Positions 55,462-63,906 of a stretch of 64,000 bases of DNA are shown here, one piece after another. Source of the DNA: Verrucomicrobiota bacterium. Its GTDB lineage: Bacteria; Verrucomicrobiota; Verrucomicrobiia; Limisphaerales; UBA11320. The first letter of the stretch is position 1, and every line of letters starts with the position of its first letter. Below the pieces are notes generated by a model that saw only the letters and a list, made by a program, of their open reading frames with translations, did no database searches and was not told the DNA's origin. The translations under genes were made by a program, and so were the position numbers. The DNA is taken from NCBI GenBank assembly GCA_016199985.1, contig JACQFQ010000006.1, positions 144,993 through 208,992 of the forward strand, in the 5' to 3' direction.

Positions 55462-56532
55462 ATGTCATTCGAAATATTCCAGGAAGGTGGCAATCTAAAC
55501 GCAAAGAAAACTGGTCACGACCAGTATTCGATGAACATATCCCTTCCAAAAGATGAAGGTGGACGAGTCGCCCGCGAGTGCCCAAACCGGGATTGTTCGC
55601 CTGGCTATTTCAAAGTGATGAACGGTACGGGCATTACTACCGGGCAAGCCGTTGCGTATTGCCCCTATTGCCGGACGACAGGAGAACCTTCGGATTTTCA
55701 TACCAGGGCTCAGATTCGCTACGCCAAAGAGATGGTAACTCGCGAAGCTACAATCGGGGTGCAACGTGCACTCCAGCAGGCTCTGGGATTGGGCTCGGGC
55801 GGCAAACGGCGACTTGTCGATGGACTGATCTCAGTTGATTTAGAGATGAAGTCCAGCCCAACGCCCCACGTATCGCGACCCTATGAAGATGTCCTGCGGC
55901 GAGACCTCATCTGTCCAAACTGCACGCTGGATCACTCGGTGTATGGGTTTGCCATTTGGTGTGCCGATTGCGGCAACGACATTTTCACGACGCACGTTCG
56001 CAACGAGATTCGAGTCATCGAAGCAATAGTAAGTGACGTTGACCGGCGGAGGAAAGAACTCGGAGCCCGGGTGGCTGCGCGAGATTTGGAAAATGCCTTG
56101 GAGGATATGGTGTCCATCTTCGAGGCCACCTTGAAAATGGAAATCCGCCGCCACCGGAAAGGGAAAGGGGATACTGAAGTAGCAATTGAAACGGCAATGA
56201 AGAAGATCGGAAGCCGATTGCAGTCCGTCTCGCATGCTGTCTCGATTATCCCTGAGCATTGCGATTGTGCTTACCTGTTTCCTCCCGACTCTGCTGATGA
56301 AGTGCGGTTAGACCGCATTTTCCAGAAACGTCATCCGATTACCCACAATCTCGGAGTAGTCGATAAAAAGTACATCGAACGAGTCCGCTCCGGTGAGGCG
56401 GAAGGGACTGAAGTGCGCGTCGAGAAATCTGAAATTGTGGATACCGCACGTATCACCTTTGCCGTTCTTTCGGATTTGCACTCAAGGCTTTTCCCGCAGC
56501 CTGTTACAAACTCACAAGCGCTGCCAGTGTAG
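55462..56532 (+). CDS. Zinc-ribbon protein with HEPN-like motif
   Basis: 356 residues from the ATG at 55462 (MSFEIFQEGGNLNAKKTGHD); the longer upstream frame overlaps the terminator and is unlikely. Two zinc-ribbon-like pairs are visible: CPNRDC...CPYC (about 39-69) and CPNC...CADC (about 154-174). The C-terminal half is helical (ARDLENALEDMVSIFEATLKMEIRRHRKGKGD, EVAIETAMKKIGSRLQSVSHAV). It contains RHPITHN at residues 290-296, which fits the R-x4-H signature of HEPN ribonucleases. If active, it would be a zinc-ribbon HEPN RNase of a defence or toxin type. It is the last gene of segment B before recombination-site copy 3. Function is inference. Confidence 0.6.
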   Translation: MSFEIFQEGGNLNAKKTGHDQYSMNISLPKDEGGRVARECPNRDCSPGYFKVMNGTGITTGQAVAYCPYCRTTGEPSDFHTRAQIRYAKEMVTREATIGVQRALQQALGLGSGGKRRLVDGLISVDLEMKSSPTPHVSRPYEDVLRRDLICPNCTLDHSVYGFAIWCADCGNDIFTTHVRNEIRVIEAIVSDVDRRRKELGARVAARDLENALEDMVSIFEATLKMEIRRHRKGKGDTEVAIETAMKKIGSRLQSVSHAVSIIPEHCDCAYLFPPDSADEVRLDRIFQKRHPITHNLGVVDKKYIERVRSGEAEGTEVRVEKSEIVDTARITFAVLSDLHSRLFPQPVTNSQALPV

Positions 56533-56549
56533 CAATGGGTCTGCTGCGC

Positions 56550-56772
56550 TTCACTGTCAGTGAAACTGTCAGTGAAAATACTTTCGCATTAGGAAAAATA
56601 GTGTCGAGTTAGCGCGAATTCTTCTCGATTTCCTGAGCAAAGCCGCTAAACTCCCAGCAATTGAATCGGTGTCCTTTGTCCGATTCCGACCTCCGCCTCC
56701 AACTTCAAGTTGCACTTTTGCAACAAGTTGCAGCAACCAGAGGGGGCAAGTGCCAGTGAAAGTGCCAGTGAA
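56550..56772 (+). repeat. Recombination-site copy 3 (iterons, core variant, iterons)
   Basis: Tandem ACTGTCAGTGAA units at 56553-56564 and 56565-56576 (the first within the perfect palindrome TTCACTGTCAGTGAA, 56550-56564) precede a variant core at 56680-56703 (CCGATTCCGACC...CCTCCAAC, 22 of 24 positions equal to the other cores). Then AGTGCCAGTGAA is repeated at 56749-56760 and 56761-56772, 46 bp past the core. The recombinase ATG is 144 bp further on. Confidence 0.65.
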
Positions 56773-56915
56773 ATCAATACCGGGTTAAGACTCGACAACT
56801 ACTCCGGTATTGCTCGGCAATCACTCGCGATGACGGGATTCGCAGCCCGTTTGGTGTAGCTGATACACCCAAAGCCACGTTCAGTTTCATAGCTTCGGAC
56901 AGAAAGTCTGAACTT

Positions 56916-57992
56916 ATGAAACGTCGTTTCATCCTCTACCGCCGCAAGCTCGGGGGCACATTCTACATCGAAGACACCCAAACCCGAAAGCAGGAAAGTC
57001 TTGGCACGAAGGACCGCGCCGAGGCCACGTCGCTGCTCAACGCTCGCAACGAATCGGTCCGCCAGCCGCAACTGAATCTACAAATCGCCAAGGCATACTT
57101 GGCTGGAACAGATTCAGGCGTTTCGACCCGAACCTGGCAACAAGCACTCGACGCCATTGTCGAAACCAAAAGCGGTTCAACCCAGGATCGCTGGCGGCGG
57201 GCGGCGAAAGAGTCCGCATTGGATCACATCCGCCATCGGGTGATTCTGGAAACGCAAGCCGAGCATCTGCTCGCCTGCCTCAAGGCCGGCACGGTCAGCA
57301 CGAATGTCCACCTGCGGAAGCTCCACAACTTCTGCATTTCGATGAATTGGCTGCCGTGGCCGCTCATACCCAAACGTCTCTGGCCGGCGGTGCGCTACAA
57401 AGACAAGCGCGCCATCACCAGTGAAGAACATCAACTCATCATTGAGCGGGAAAAGAACCCGGAGCGGCGCAGCTTCTACGAACTGTGCTGGCATCTCGGT
57501 GGTTCTCAAACTGACATCGCCAATCTCAAGGCGGAGGACATTGACTGGCCCACCCAAACAATTGCATACGCCCGACGGAAGACCGGCAGTCTCGCAATGA
57601 TTCATTTTGGCCCGGACATCGAGGCAGTTCTGCGTCGCCTGAACGCGACGGGATATTTGTTTCCGTATCTGCAATCCGTTCGCTCGGGCGACCGCGCCAC
57701 GGAGTTCAAGCAACGGTGTGAGGGGCTGGGAATCAAAGGCATCACCCTTCACTCGTATCGGTATGCGTGGGCGGAGCGGGCCAAGACGTGCGGTTACCCG
57801 GAGCGGTTTGCGCAAGAGGCGCTCGGACACAACAGCAAGGCCGTGCATCGTTCCTATTCGCGCAAGGCGCAAGTCAGACTGCCTTCATTGGAAAGCTACG
57901 AAAAGCAAAACGTGGAAGGCCGCATCATTCCGTTGCTCCCGCCAGTGCCAAAGCCCGAAAGAAATGGTCACTCGATTTCAGCGGCTGGTTAA
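56916..57992 (+). CDS. Tyrosine recombinase (site-specific integrase), segment C
   Basis: 358 residues, a paralogue of the 18176 recombinase throughout its length, with the same order of motifs and identical stretches (YRYAWAERAKTCGYPERFAQ, EALGHNSKAVHR). Catalytic residues present: His279-x-x-Arg282, His305, Tyr314. The first catalytic arginine position is Gln198 in LGGSQTD. The start codon lies in a stem (TTTCATA 56885-56891 with TATGAAA 56915-56921, plus inner TTC/GAA and GAC/GTC pairs). The N-terminus and C-terminal tail differ from the B copy, so the proteins are well separated but clearly one family. It begins segment C. Confidence 0.85.
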   Translation: MKRRFILYRRKLGGTFYIEDTQTRKQESLGTKDRAEATSLLNARNESVRQPQLNLQIAKAYLAGTDSGVSTRTWQQALDAIVETKSGSTQDRWRRAAKESALDHIRHRVILETQAEHLLACLKAGTVSTNVHLRKLHNFCISMNWLPWPLIPKRLWPAVRYKDKRAITSEEHQLIIEREKNPERRSFYELCWHLGGSQTDIANLKAEDIDWPTQTIAYARRKTGSLAMIHFGPDIEAVLRRLNATGYLFPYLQSVRSGDRATEFKQRCEGLGIKGITLHSYRYAWAERAKTCGYPERFAQEALGHNSKAVHRSYSRKAQVRLPSLESYEKQNVEGRIIPLLPPVPKPERNGHSISAAG

Positions 57993-58061
57993 GCATCCAG
58001 TTTCCAGAAATCGCCAGAGCCGTCTGCGCCAGCGGAAAAAATAATTCAACTATTTTTCACG

Positions 58062-58181
58062 TTGCAAACATTGAATGAAAACGATGTCGAAACCGAAAAC
58101 CAGCCAAGTCGCCCCGCGTAAAATCAGCGTGCTTTTGTGTCAAGTGTCGGCAGCAACATCGGTTTTGATCAATGTTTGCAA
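58062..58181. repeat. 120-bp element with imperfect terminal inverted repeats
   Basis: TTGCAAACATTGA at 58062-58074 is perfectly inverted at 58169-58181, and the match continues inward imperfectly (AAAACGATG / CATCGGTTTT), giving arms of about 30 bp. The 60-bp centre has no gene. It could be a tiny MITE-like element or a large hairpin leader; the next gene begins 95 bp later. Confidence 0.5.
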
Positions 58182-58276
58182 GGCTTCGACGACTCAATCC
58201 GCAGTTCAACAAAAGTGCGCCTGATAAAATGGTGGAGTCGTTGAATGAATCAGCGACGCAACCAGGAAAGCAAAAT

Positions 58277-58504
58277 ATGGAAACAACTGAACTGACGGAC
58301 ACACTTAAAAGCATCAACACAACTCCGCATCTGTGCCGGAGCAAGGTAAAACAAACCGCGTTGGAAATTGCCTCCGCGATCCGGCCCGCCAATAAATTCA
58401 GCCGGGTTGGCATGAGCTTCGTTGAACGCATCGAGGCGAAGGTCCGCGCTGCCATCCGTGAGGAAGTCAGGATTCACCCCAGCAAAGGCAAGACATTGTT
58501 ATGA
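58277..58504 (+). CDS. Small protein of unknown function
   Basis: 75 residues from the ATG at 58277 (METTELTDTLKSINTTPHLCRSKVKQTALEIASAIRPANKFSRVGMSFVERIEAKVRAAIREEVRIHPSKGKTLL). The upstream part of the longer frame is unsupported. The protein is basic and helical, with no membrane segment, so nucleic-acid binding is possible. It is convergent with the 58536 gene and lies between the recombinase and the methyltransferase-helicase. Confidence 0.55.
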   Translation: METTELTDTLKSINTTPHLCRSKVKQTALEIASAIRPANKFSRVGMSFVERIEAKVRAAIREEVRIHPSKGKTLL

Positions 58505-58535
58505 TGCGTCCAACCGCTGCATTGAATCGTTTGCC

Positions 58536-58832
58536 TCACGCGCGCCCGCCAGCCTTCTTGCGGGCGTTGCGTTCCCGCCAGTAGCTGGCAATGGCATCGC
58601 TGGCGCGGGCGAGCCACTTTTCGTCGCGTCGAAATTGTTCGAGTGTTTCCGTGGCAAAGAATTTTGTGCTGTTGCGGGCGGGGTGGCCCAACGGCTTCAA
58701 CAGGCCCGCTGCAACGAGCATGGGAATCTCGTGTGGGTCGAAGCCAAGAAACCACGCGGCCTGGGTCGCGTCCAGTCGGGCGGGAACAACCTTCCAACTG
58801 AGAAATTCGGATTGCTGCGCGGTTGCATTCAT
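58536..58832 (-). CDS. Small putative DNA-binding protein, paralogue of 25966 gene
   Basis: 98 residues (LSWKVVPARLDATQAAWFLGFDPHEIPMLVAAGLLKPLGHPARNSTKFFATETLEQFRRDEKWLARASDAIASYWRERNARKK). The 4-bp ATGA overlap with the stop of the upstream methyltransferase-helicase shows translational coupling. It is a paralogue of the 25966-26313 protein in segment B. A winged-helix/excisionase-like fold is likely but unproved. Coupling to a methyltransferase-helicase gene suggests a role in element maintenance or DNA modification. Confidence 0.65.
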   Translation of the reverse strand: MNATAQQSEFLSWKVVPARLDATQAAWFLGFDPHEIPMLVAAGLLKPLGHPARNSTKFFATETLEQFRRDEKWLARASDAIASYWRERNARKKAGGRA

Positions 58833-61800
58833 ACGCGGACAGCCGCTCGGCGCTTGGGCCGGGGCGAATGGGTTTGGGTTTGTTTCTCGGAAGTCTTCTG
58901 TTCGCTGGTGTCAGGCGCATCCGCATCTACCTGGCTGGGAGCTTGGTTCTTGGTGAGGTCGAGCTTTTCTTCAATCTCGCTCTGGCGACGGCTCAATTCC
59001 TGATAACGGCCCTCGCGCTCGAAGTGTGCGCCGACTTTGGTTTCCAACTCCTTCGCCCGCTTGGTGGCGTCGGTGATGTCGTATTCAAGTTTGGTCGCAC
59101 GTTCCTCAAAACCTTGCACGTTCGCTTCGAGCGAACGAATCGTGCCTTGCGCCGTGTCCGTCACCCGCGCGGCGTAACTATTCTTCCCGCGCACAATCAT
59201 TTCGACGTTGTTGTTGAAGCTGGGGCGCAGGAACAAATCGAAGCCAGCAAAGCGGCCAACCCGCACGTCGTCGCCGAAACGGTTTTTGATCTTCTCGGCG
59301 CGACGAACAATCAACTCTCCTGCGATGCCCCGGTTGTCGATCGCCTGCCCGTCGAGTTCGATGCTGAACTTGTCACCCGAAGTGTCCTGTCGCGCGGCGA
59401 TGTCCTGACGCAAGTTTGTGAGGCGTCCGGTGAACGCCTCGGCATCCTCGTGCGAGCGGCGGAGATTTGTGCGGATGCGGTATTGCTCCTCGGCGTGTGC
59501 GGAACGCAGTCGGGTGAGCCGGATCAATTCCGCGTCCACCTGGGCTTTTTCAATCACGAGCGGATTGCCGGACGCGATGGCTTTGACCTCGGCGTAGGTC
59601 AGCGCGGCCGAGTCCAAATCTTCGAGGCGGCGGATTGTCATGTCGCCGCTCATCACTTGCGCAATGAACTTCGCCTTCGTCTCCAAGGTCTGCCACATAT
59701 AGGCATCGAATGAGCCTTCAGTCACGTATCGGTAAATCGAGACGACTTCATTTTTGTTTCCCTGCCGGAGAATTCGCCCCTCGCGCTGTTCCACGTCAGC
59801 GGGACGCCACGGCGCATCGAAGTGATGCAGTGCGATGAGCCGTTCCTGAACATTCGTGCCTGAACCCATTTTCTGCGTGCTGCCAAAAAGCACACGCACT
59901 TTGCCCGCCCGCACGTCCCGGAATAACGAAAGCTTCGCAGCGTCCGAATCGTAGTCTTGGATAAAAGCGATGTCTGCGCTTGGCACGCCGAGCCGCTCCA
60001 GCTTGTCAGCCGCGTCACGATAAACCGAGAAGCCTTTGTCCTTCGGCGTCGAGAGGTCGCAAAAGACAAGTTGCGCGGAACGCTCCGGCTTCGACTCCTG
60101 CCAGATGCGGAAAATGTTTTCGACCGCCTGATTGACCTTGCCCTGTGGGTCGTCCTTCGCTGCTGGCTTCATCAGCCGGAGATCCAAAGCGGCCTTCCTC
60201 CCTTCCGACGTAATCTTCAGCATGTTGTCCACGCTCGGATCAACGCGATTGGTTTTCAGCCGTTCCGCACGCGCGGCGAGTTCCTGGACGAATGCCTTCA
60301 GCTCCGGCGTGGCGGGCGCGTTGCGGACGGCTGGTTTTTCGCCGTCGAGTTTTGGGCGCGGCAGATTTAGCATCGCGGCGGTCTGCACGTCGGCGGACTG
60401 ACGGAAAATCTGCATCAACTCCGGCACATTGATAAAGCGGGCGAAGCGCGTGTTCAGACGATAGCCTGCACCATCAGGGGAAAGCTCCATTGCAGTCACT
60501 GGCTCGCCAAACGTCGCCGCCCACGAATCGAAATGATGGAGGTTGTGCTTCTTCAAATCGTCGGGTTGCAAATAACGTTGCATGGTGAACATCTCGGCCA
60601 TGCTGTTTGCGATCGGCGTGCCCGTGGCGAAGACGACACCACCGCCGCCATTCATGGATTGGACGTGACGCACTTTGAGATACATATCGAACGCCCGTTC
60701 GCTGGCCGTCTGCGGCAGGCCCGCAATGCGCGTCATCTTGGTGACATAAAAGAGATTTTTGAAGTAGTGTGCCTCGTCCACGAAAATGCGGTCCACGCCG
60801 AGTTCTTCAAACGTCAGCGTGTTGTCCTTTTTGTGCTCTGCGGCCAGAGCTTGAAGTTTTGCTTCGAGCCGTTTCTTCGCCTTTTCCAGTTCCTTCACCA
60901 AACGGCGATTTGAAGTGTCTGCGTGTTCGCGACGAATCATTTCCAACTCGTGAAGCTGTTCGTCAAAGAACCGTTTCTGCGTGTCGTAGGAGAGTGGGAT
61001 TCGCTCGAAGCCGGAGTGCGTGACAATGACGGCATCCCAATTGCCGGTGGCGATGCGGCTGAAAAGCTTCTTCCGGTTCTGCGACTCGAAATCCTCTTTG
61101 CCCGCAACGAGGATGTTCGCGCCCGGATACAGTGTGAGCAATTCTGTCGAGAACTGGCCGAGCATGTGGTTTGGCACGGCAAACATCGGCTTGCGGGCGA
61201 GACCCAGCCGCTTCAACTCCATCGCGGCGGCGACCATCGTATAGGTCTTGCCCGCGCCGACGACGTGGGCGAGCAACGTGTTTGGTGTTTGCAGAATCCG
61301 CCAGACGCCGGCCTTTTGATGCCGGTGTAATTGAACCGCCTGACTCGCACCTGGCAACGTCAGGTGATCGCCATTGAACGTGCGCAGCCGCGTGTGGTTG
61401 AACGTGTCGTTGTAGAGACGGCAAAGCCGCTCGCGACGCGAATCATCCGACCAAACCCATTCCTTGAACTGTTCTTTGATCCGCTCCTGTTTCTCTCGCG
61501 CGGCCTCGGTTGCCTGCGGGTTGACGGCGGGCTTCTTGTCAACCATGTCATAAACGGTGGGCGTTTTGAGATTGAGCGCGTCCTCAATCAACTCCAAGCC
61601 GGTGTAGCGGTCTGTTCCCCAGTCCGTCGTGTTGGAAGTCGAGTTGCGTGCGTCCCAATCCGCGTTCATGTGCCAAGAGCCGAGCGCGTGGACGTGCCCA
61701 ATTTCGATACCGGATGAGACGTTGAGCAGTTTGTGAATGAATCGCTTCACGTCGTCGGGCGGCAGCCACGACGCGCCAAGCCGCACGTCAATTTCCGTGG

Positions 61801-63703
61801 CGGGCAAATCCTCCGGCTGAATGGATTTCAACGCCTCGACGTTTTCATGGAAGCGCGCGTCGGTTACGGCGGCAGCATCCGCGACGGCCAACTTCTCCCG
61901 CACATTGCCGGAAAGATACTGGTCGTCGGTTTCCCACTGATTCGTTTGGGGGTTCAGAAAAATGATGCCCTTCAAATCGGGTAAGAATTCCTCCGTCGGT
62001 TTGTTCAACAAACCGGCCATGTGGTCGAGGTCAACACGGCCTTGCTCATTCAAGGAAACCAAGAGGGCTTCCTTTGGCTCGCTGACGGATTCGATGGGCT
62101 TGCGGTGATGAATCGTCCGCTCGTGAAAAATCGTGGCTTTAGTGGCCCGCTTGGTTTCGTCGTTGTAGTGCTCCAGCGAGAGGAGCAACGGCAAGTCGGG
62201 ATCACCGTCAAACGCGCGTTGGTTTGCGCGGAGATTGACCGGGCCGAAGCGACCAACAAACATTCCGTAGGCATGATTGAGTTGCTGCCGGGCCTCCACG
62301 ACTTGCGCCTCGTCGCTACCGTCCATTTGAGAGCGGAGACACGAGCGAACTGCGTCCCGCACCGGAATCAAATGCCGGATGCGTGAGCGAGTCTCGCTCG
62401 GTAGATCGGTGAGAGGACGGAGAACATCGTCCTCCCGGATGCAAACCATCCCGTCGTGAAGGCAGTAGGCATTGGGCTTGACGAAATCCGGTGCGGGGAT
62501 GGTCTGTTCGAGAGTTGGCTCTGTGACTTGTTGAGCGTGAGCCTGGTAAATGTTCTGTGGCAACCGCTCGACGGCTTGCGCCAGAGCCTCGCCCAAGTCG
62601 CGTTTGTCTGATTCAAGCGTCGGCTCGTTGTCCCGATACATCCGCCCGGACAATCGCATCCGGCCAAGCATCATTTCCGGGCGGGTGGCGAAGTATTCGT
62701 TGAGATTGAAGGATTCGCCGATGTTGTTGGCGTAATCCGCTGCCTCCTTCCAAGCCGCGCCATTTGGCGCTTCACCGGGGCGGAGCTTGCGGAGCATTAC
62801 GATGTCCGTCGTGACTTCCGTGCCGGCGTTGCGCTTGAAGGCATCGTTCGGCAAACGAATCGCGCCGAGCAACTCCGTGCGCGTCGAAAGCAATTCACGC
62901 AACGTCGAGTCGAGCTTGTCCATCGTGCCGCGCGACGTGATGAACATGAGCAACCCGCCCGGACGCACCTTGTCCAAAGAGGCGGCGAAGAAATAGTCGT
63001 GGATGGGGAACTTGTAGTTGTTCCAACGCGGGTCGTGAACGGTGTAGTCGCCAAACGGGACGTTGGAAATTGCGAGGTCGTAGAAGCCATCCGCGAGTTT
63101 CGATTGCTCGAACGGCTGCGCGCGGATGTCCGAATCTGGATAAACCGCTTTGGCGATGCGCGCCGTCAGCGGATCAATCTCGATGCCGGTGATCGTCGAG
63201 CGACGAAGAATGTCCTCGGGCACGAGTCCGATGAAGTGGCCGACGCCGCACGCTGGTTCAAGAATGCGCCCGCCCTGAAACCCAAAACGCGCTAATGCCT
63301 GATACATCGAGCCGATGACAACTGGCGCGGTGTAATGCGCGTTCAGCGTCGTCGAACGGGCGAACTCGTATTCCTCCTTCGTCAGTTCTTTGCGAAGCGC
63401 CTCGCGCTGCTCAAGCCAGAGGACATTGAACTCATCAAAGACCTGGGGCAACGCACCCCAGCCGACGTATTTGACGAGCTTCGCTTTTTCTTCATCGGTT
63501 GCGGGGCGGGATTCCGATTCGAGCTTTCGCAGCGTTCGGATGGCGGCGAGGTTCTGCTGAAACTTCTGCTTCGGTCCTCCGTCGCCAAGCCGGTCGGCTT
63601 CCGTGATGCGGTAGTTGTTGAGATTCTTCGGCGGTTCTTCCTGATGACGCTTGGCTATTCTTCGGGCGGGAGCAGGATGTATTTCTCCCTCACCATTTCC
63701 CAA
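58829..63703 (-). CDS. N6-adenine methyltransferase-SNF2-type helicase fusion
   Basis: Up to 1,624 residues; the start is uncertain because the only upstream start is a TTG at 63703 within the 63655 gene. An N-terminal linker (KNLNNYRITEADRLGDGGPKQKFQQN) leads into the methyltransferase: SAM motif EPACGVGHF (about 149-157) and catalytic NVPFGDY (214-220), in place of the usual NPPY/F. A helicase follows with Walker A VGAGKTYTMV (about 810-822) and DEAH box VDEAHYFKN (about 972-980), a helicase C domain (VLFGSTQKMGSGTNVQERL, QREGRILRQGN), then a long coiled coil. The layout resembles the large polyvalent proteins and DarB-like anti-restriction proteins of plasmids and phages, which modify or protect incoming DNA. 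NVPF may or may not be active. Confidence 0.88.
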   Translation of the reverse strand: MGNGEGEIHPAPARRIAKRHQEEPPKNLNNYRITEADRLGDGGPKQKFQQNLAAIRTLRKLESESRPATDEEKAKLVKYVGWGALPQVFDEFNVLWLEQREALRKELTKEEYEFARSTTLNAHYTAPVVIGSMYQALARFGFQGGRILEPACGVGHFIGLVPEDILRRSTITGIEIDPLTARIAKAVYPDSDIRAQPFEQSKLADGFYDLAISNVPFGDYTVHDPRWNNYKFPIHDYFFAASLDKVRPGGLLMFITSRGTMDKLDSTLRELLSTRTELLGAIRLPNDAFKRNAGTEVTTDIVMLRKLRPGEAPNGAAWKEAADYANNIGESFNLNEYFATRPEMMLGRMRLSGRMYRDNEPTLESDKRDLGEALAQAVERLPQNIYQAHAQQVTEPTLEQTIPAPDFVKPNAYCLHDGMVCIREDDVLRPLTDLPSETRSRIRHLIPVRDAVRSCLRSQMDGSDEAQVVEARQQLNHAYGMFVGRFGPVNLRANQRAFDGDPDLPLLLSLEHYNDETKRATKATIFHERTIHHRKPIESVSEPKEALLVSLNEQGRVDLDHMAGLLNKPTEEFLPDLKGIIFLNPQTNQWETDDQYLSGNVREKLAVADAAAVTDARFHENVEALKSIQPEDLPATEIDVRLGASWLPPDDVKRFIHKLLNVSSGIEIGHVHALGSWHMNADWDARNSTSNTTDWGTDRYTGLELIEDALNLKTPTVYDMVDKKPAVNPQATEAAREKQERIKEQFKEWVWSDDSRRERLCRLYNDTFNHTRLRTFNGDHLTLPGASQAVQLHRHQKAGVWRILQTPNTLLAHVVGAGKTYTMVAAAMELKRLGLARKPMFAVPNHMLGQFSTELLTLYPGANILVAGKEDFESQNRKKLFSRIATGNWDAVIVTHSGFERIPLSYDTQKRFFDEQLHELEMIRREHADTSNRRLVKELEKAKKRLEAKLQALAAEHKKDNTLTFEELGVDRIFVDEAHYFKNLFYVTKMTRIAGLPQTASERAFDMYLKVRHVQSMNGGGGVVFATGTPIANSMAEMFTMQRYLQPDDLKKHNLHHFDSWAATFGEPVTAMELSPDGAGYRLNTRFARFINVPELMQIFRQSADVQTAAMLNLPRPKLDGEKPAVRNAPATPELKAFVQELAARAERLKTNRVDPSVDNMLKITSEGRKAALDLRLMKPAAKDDPQGKVNQAVENIFRIWQESKPERSAQLVFCDLSTPKDKGFSVYRDAADKLERLGVPSADIAFIQDYDSDAAKLSLFRDVRAGKVRVLFGSTQKMGSGTNVQERLIALHHFDAPWRPADVEQREGRILRQGNKNEVVSIYRYVTEGSFDAYMWQTLETKAKFIAQVMSGDMTIRRLEDLDSAALTYAEVKAIASGNPLVIEKAQVDAELIRLTRLRSAHAEEQYRIRTNLRRSHEDAEAFTGRLTNLRQDIAARQDTSGDKFSIELDGQAIDNRGIAGELIVRRAEKIKNRFGDDVRVGRFAGFDLFLRPSFNNNVEMIVRGKNSYAARVTDTAQGTIRSLEANVQGFEERATKLEYDITDATKRAKELETKVGAHFEREGRYQELSRRQSEIEEKLDLTKNQAPSQVDADAPDTSEQKTSEKQTQTHSPRPKRRAAVRV

Positions 63704-63906
63704 GCCTGGTCGTGGGCCTGTTGCGCCGTTGATCCCTGCTGCATCAAATCCGTTCGCAGCGTGGCCATTTCGTCATTCGTCTTTTCCTCCGCTTCCAGAA
63801 GCATCTGGTGAAGGTGTCCCGTTTGCTCCAATTCGCGCACCATCTTCGGGCGATGTTCGCGCCAGTGTTTCTCGGCCATCCGTCCGTATTGTGTCAGGGG
63901 TGTCAT
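63655..63906 (-). CDS. TnpV-like small helical protein
   Basis: 83 residues from the ATG at 63906. The sequence MTPLTQYGRMAEKHWREHRPKMVRELE...HLHQMLLEAEEKTNDEMATL, then QQGSTAQQAHDQAWEMVREKYILLPPEE, is a pattern I associate with TnpV-like proteins next to mobile genes. It is all helical and probably cytoplasmic; no function is known. It overlaps the first 49 bp of the helicase frame and is itself overlapped by another plausible frame (63773-63976). Confidence 0.6.
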   Translation of the reverse strand: MTPLTQYGRMAEKHWREHRPKMVRELEQTGHLHQMLLEAEEKTNDEMATLRTDLMQQGSTAQQAHDQAWEMVREKYILLPPEE

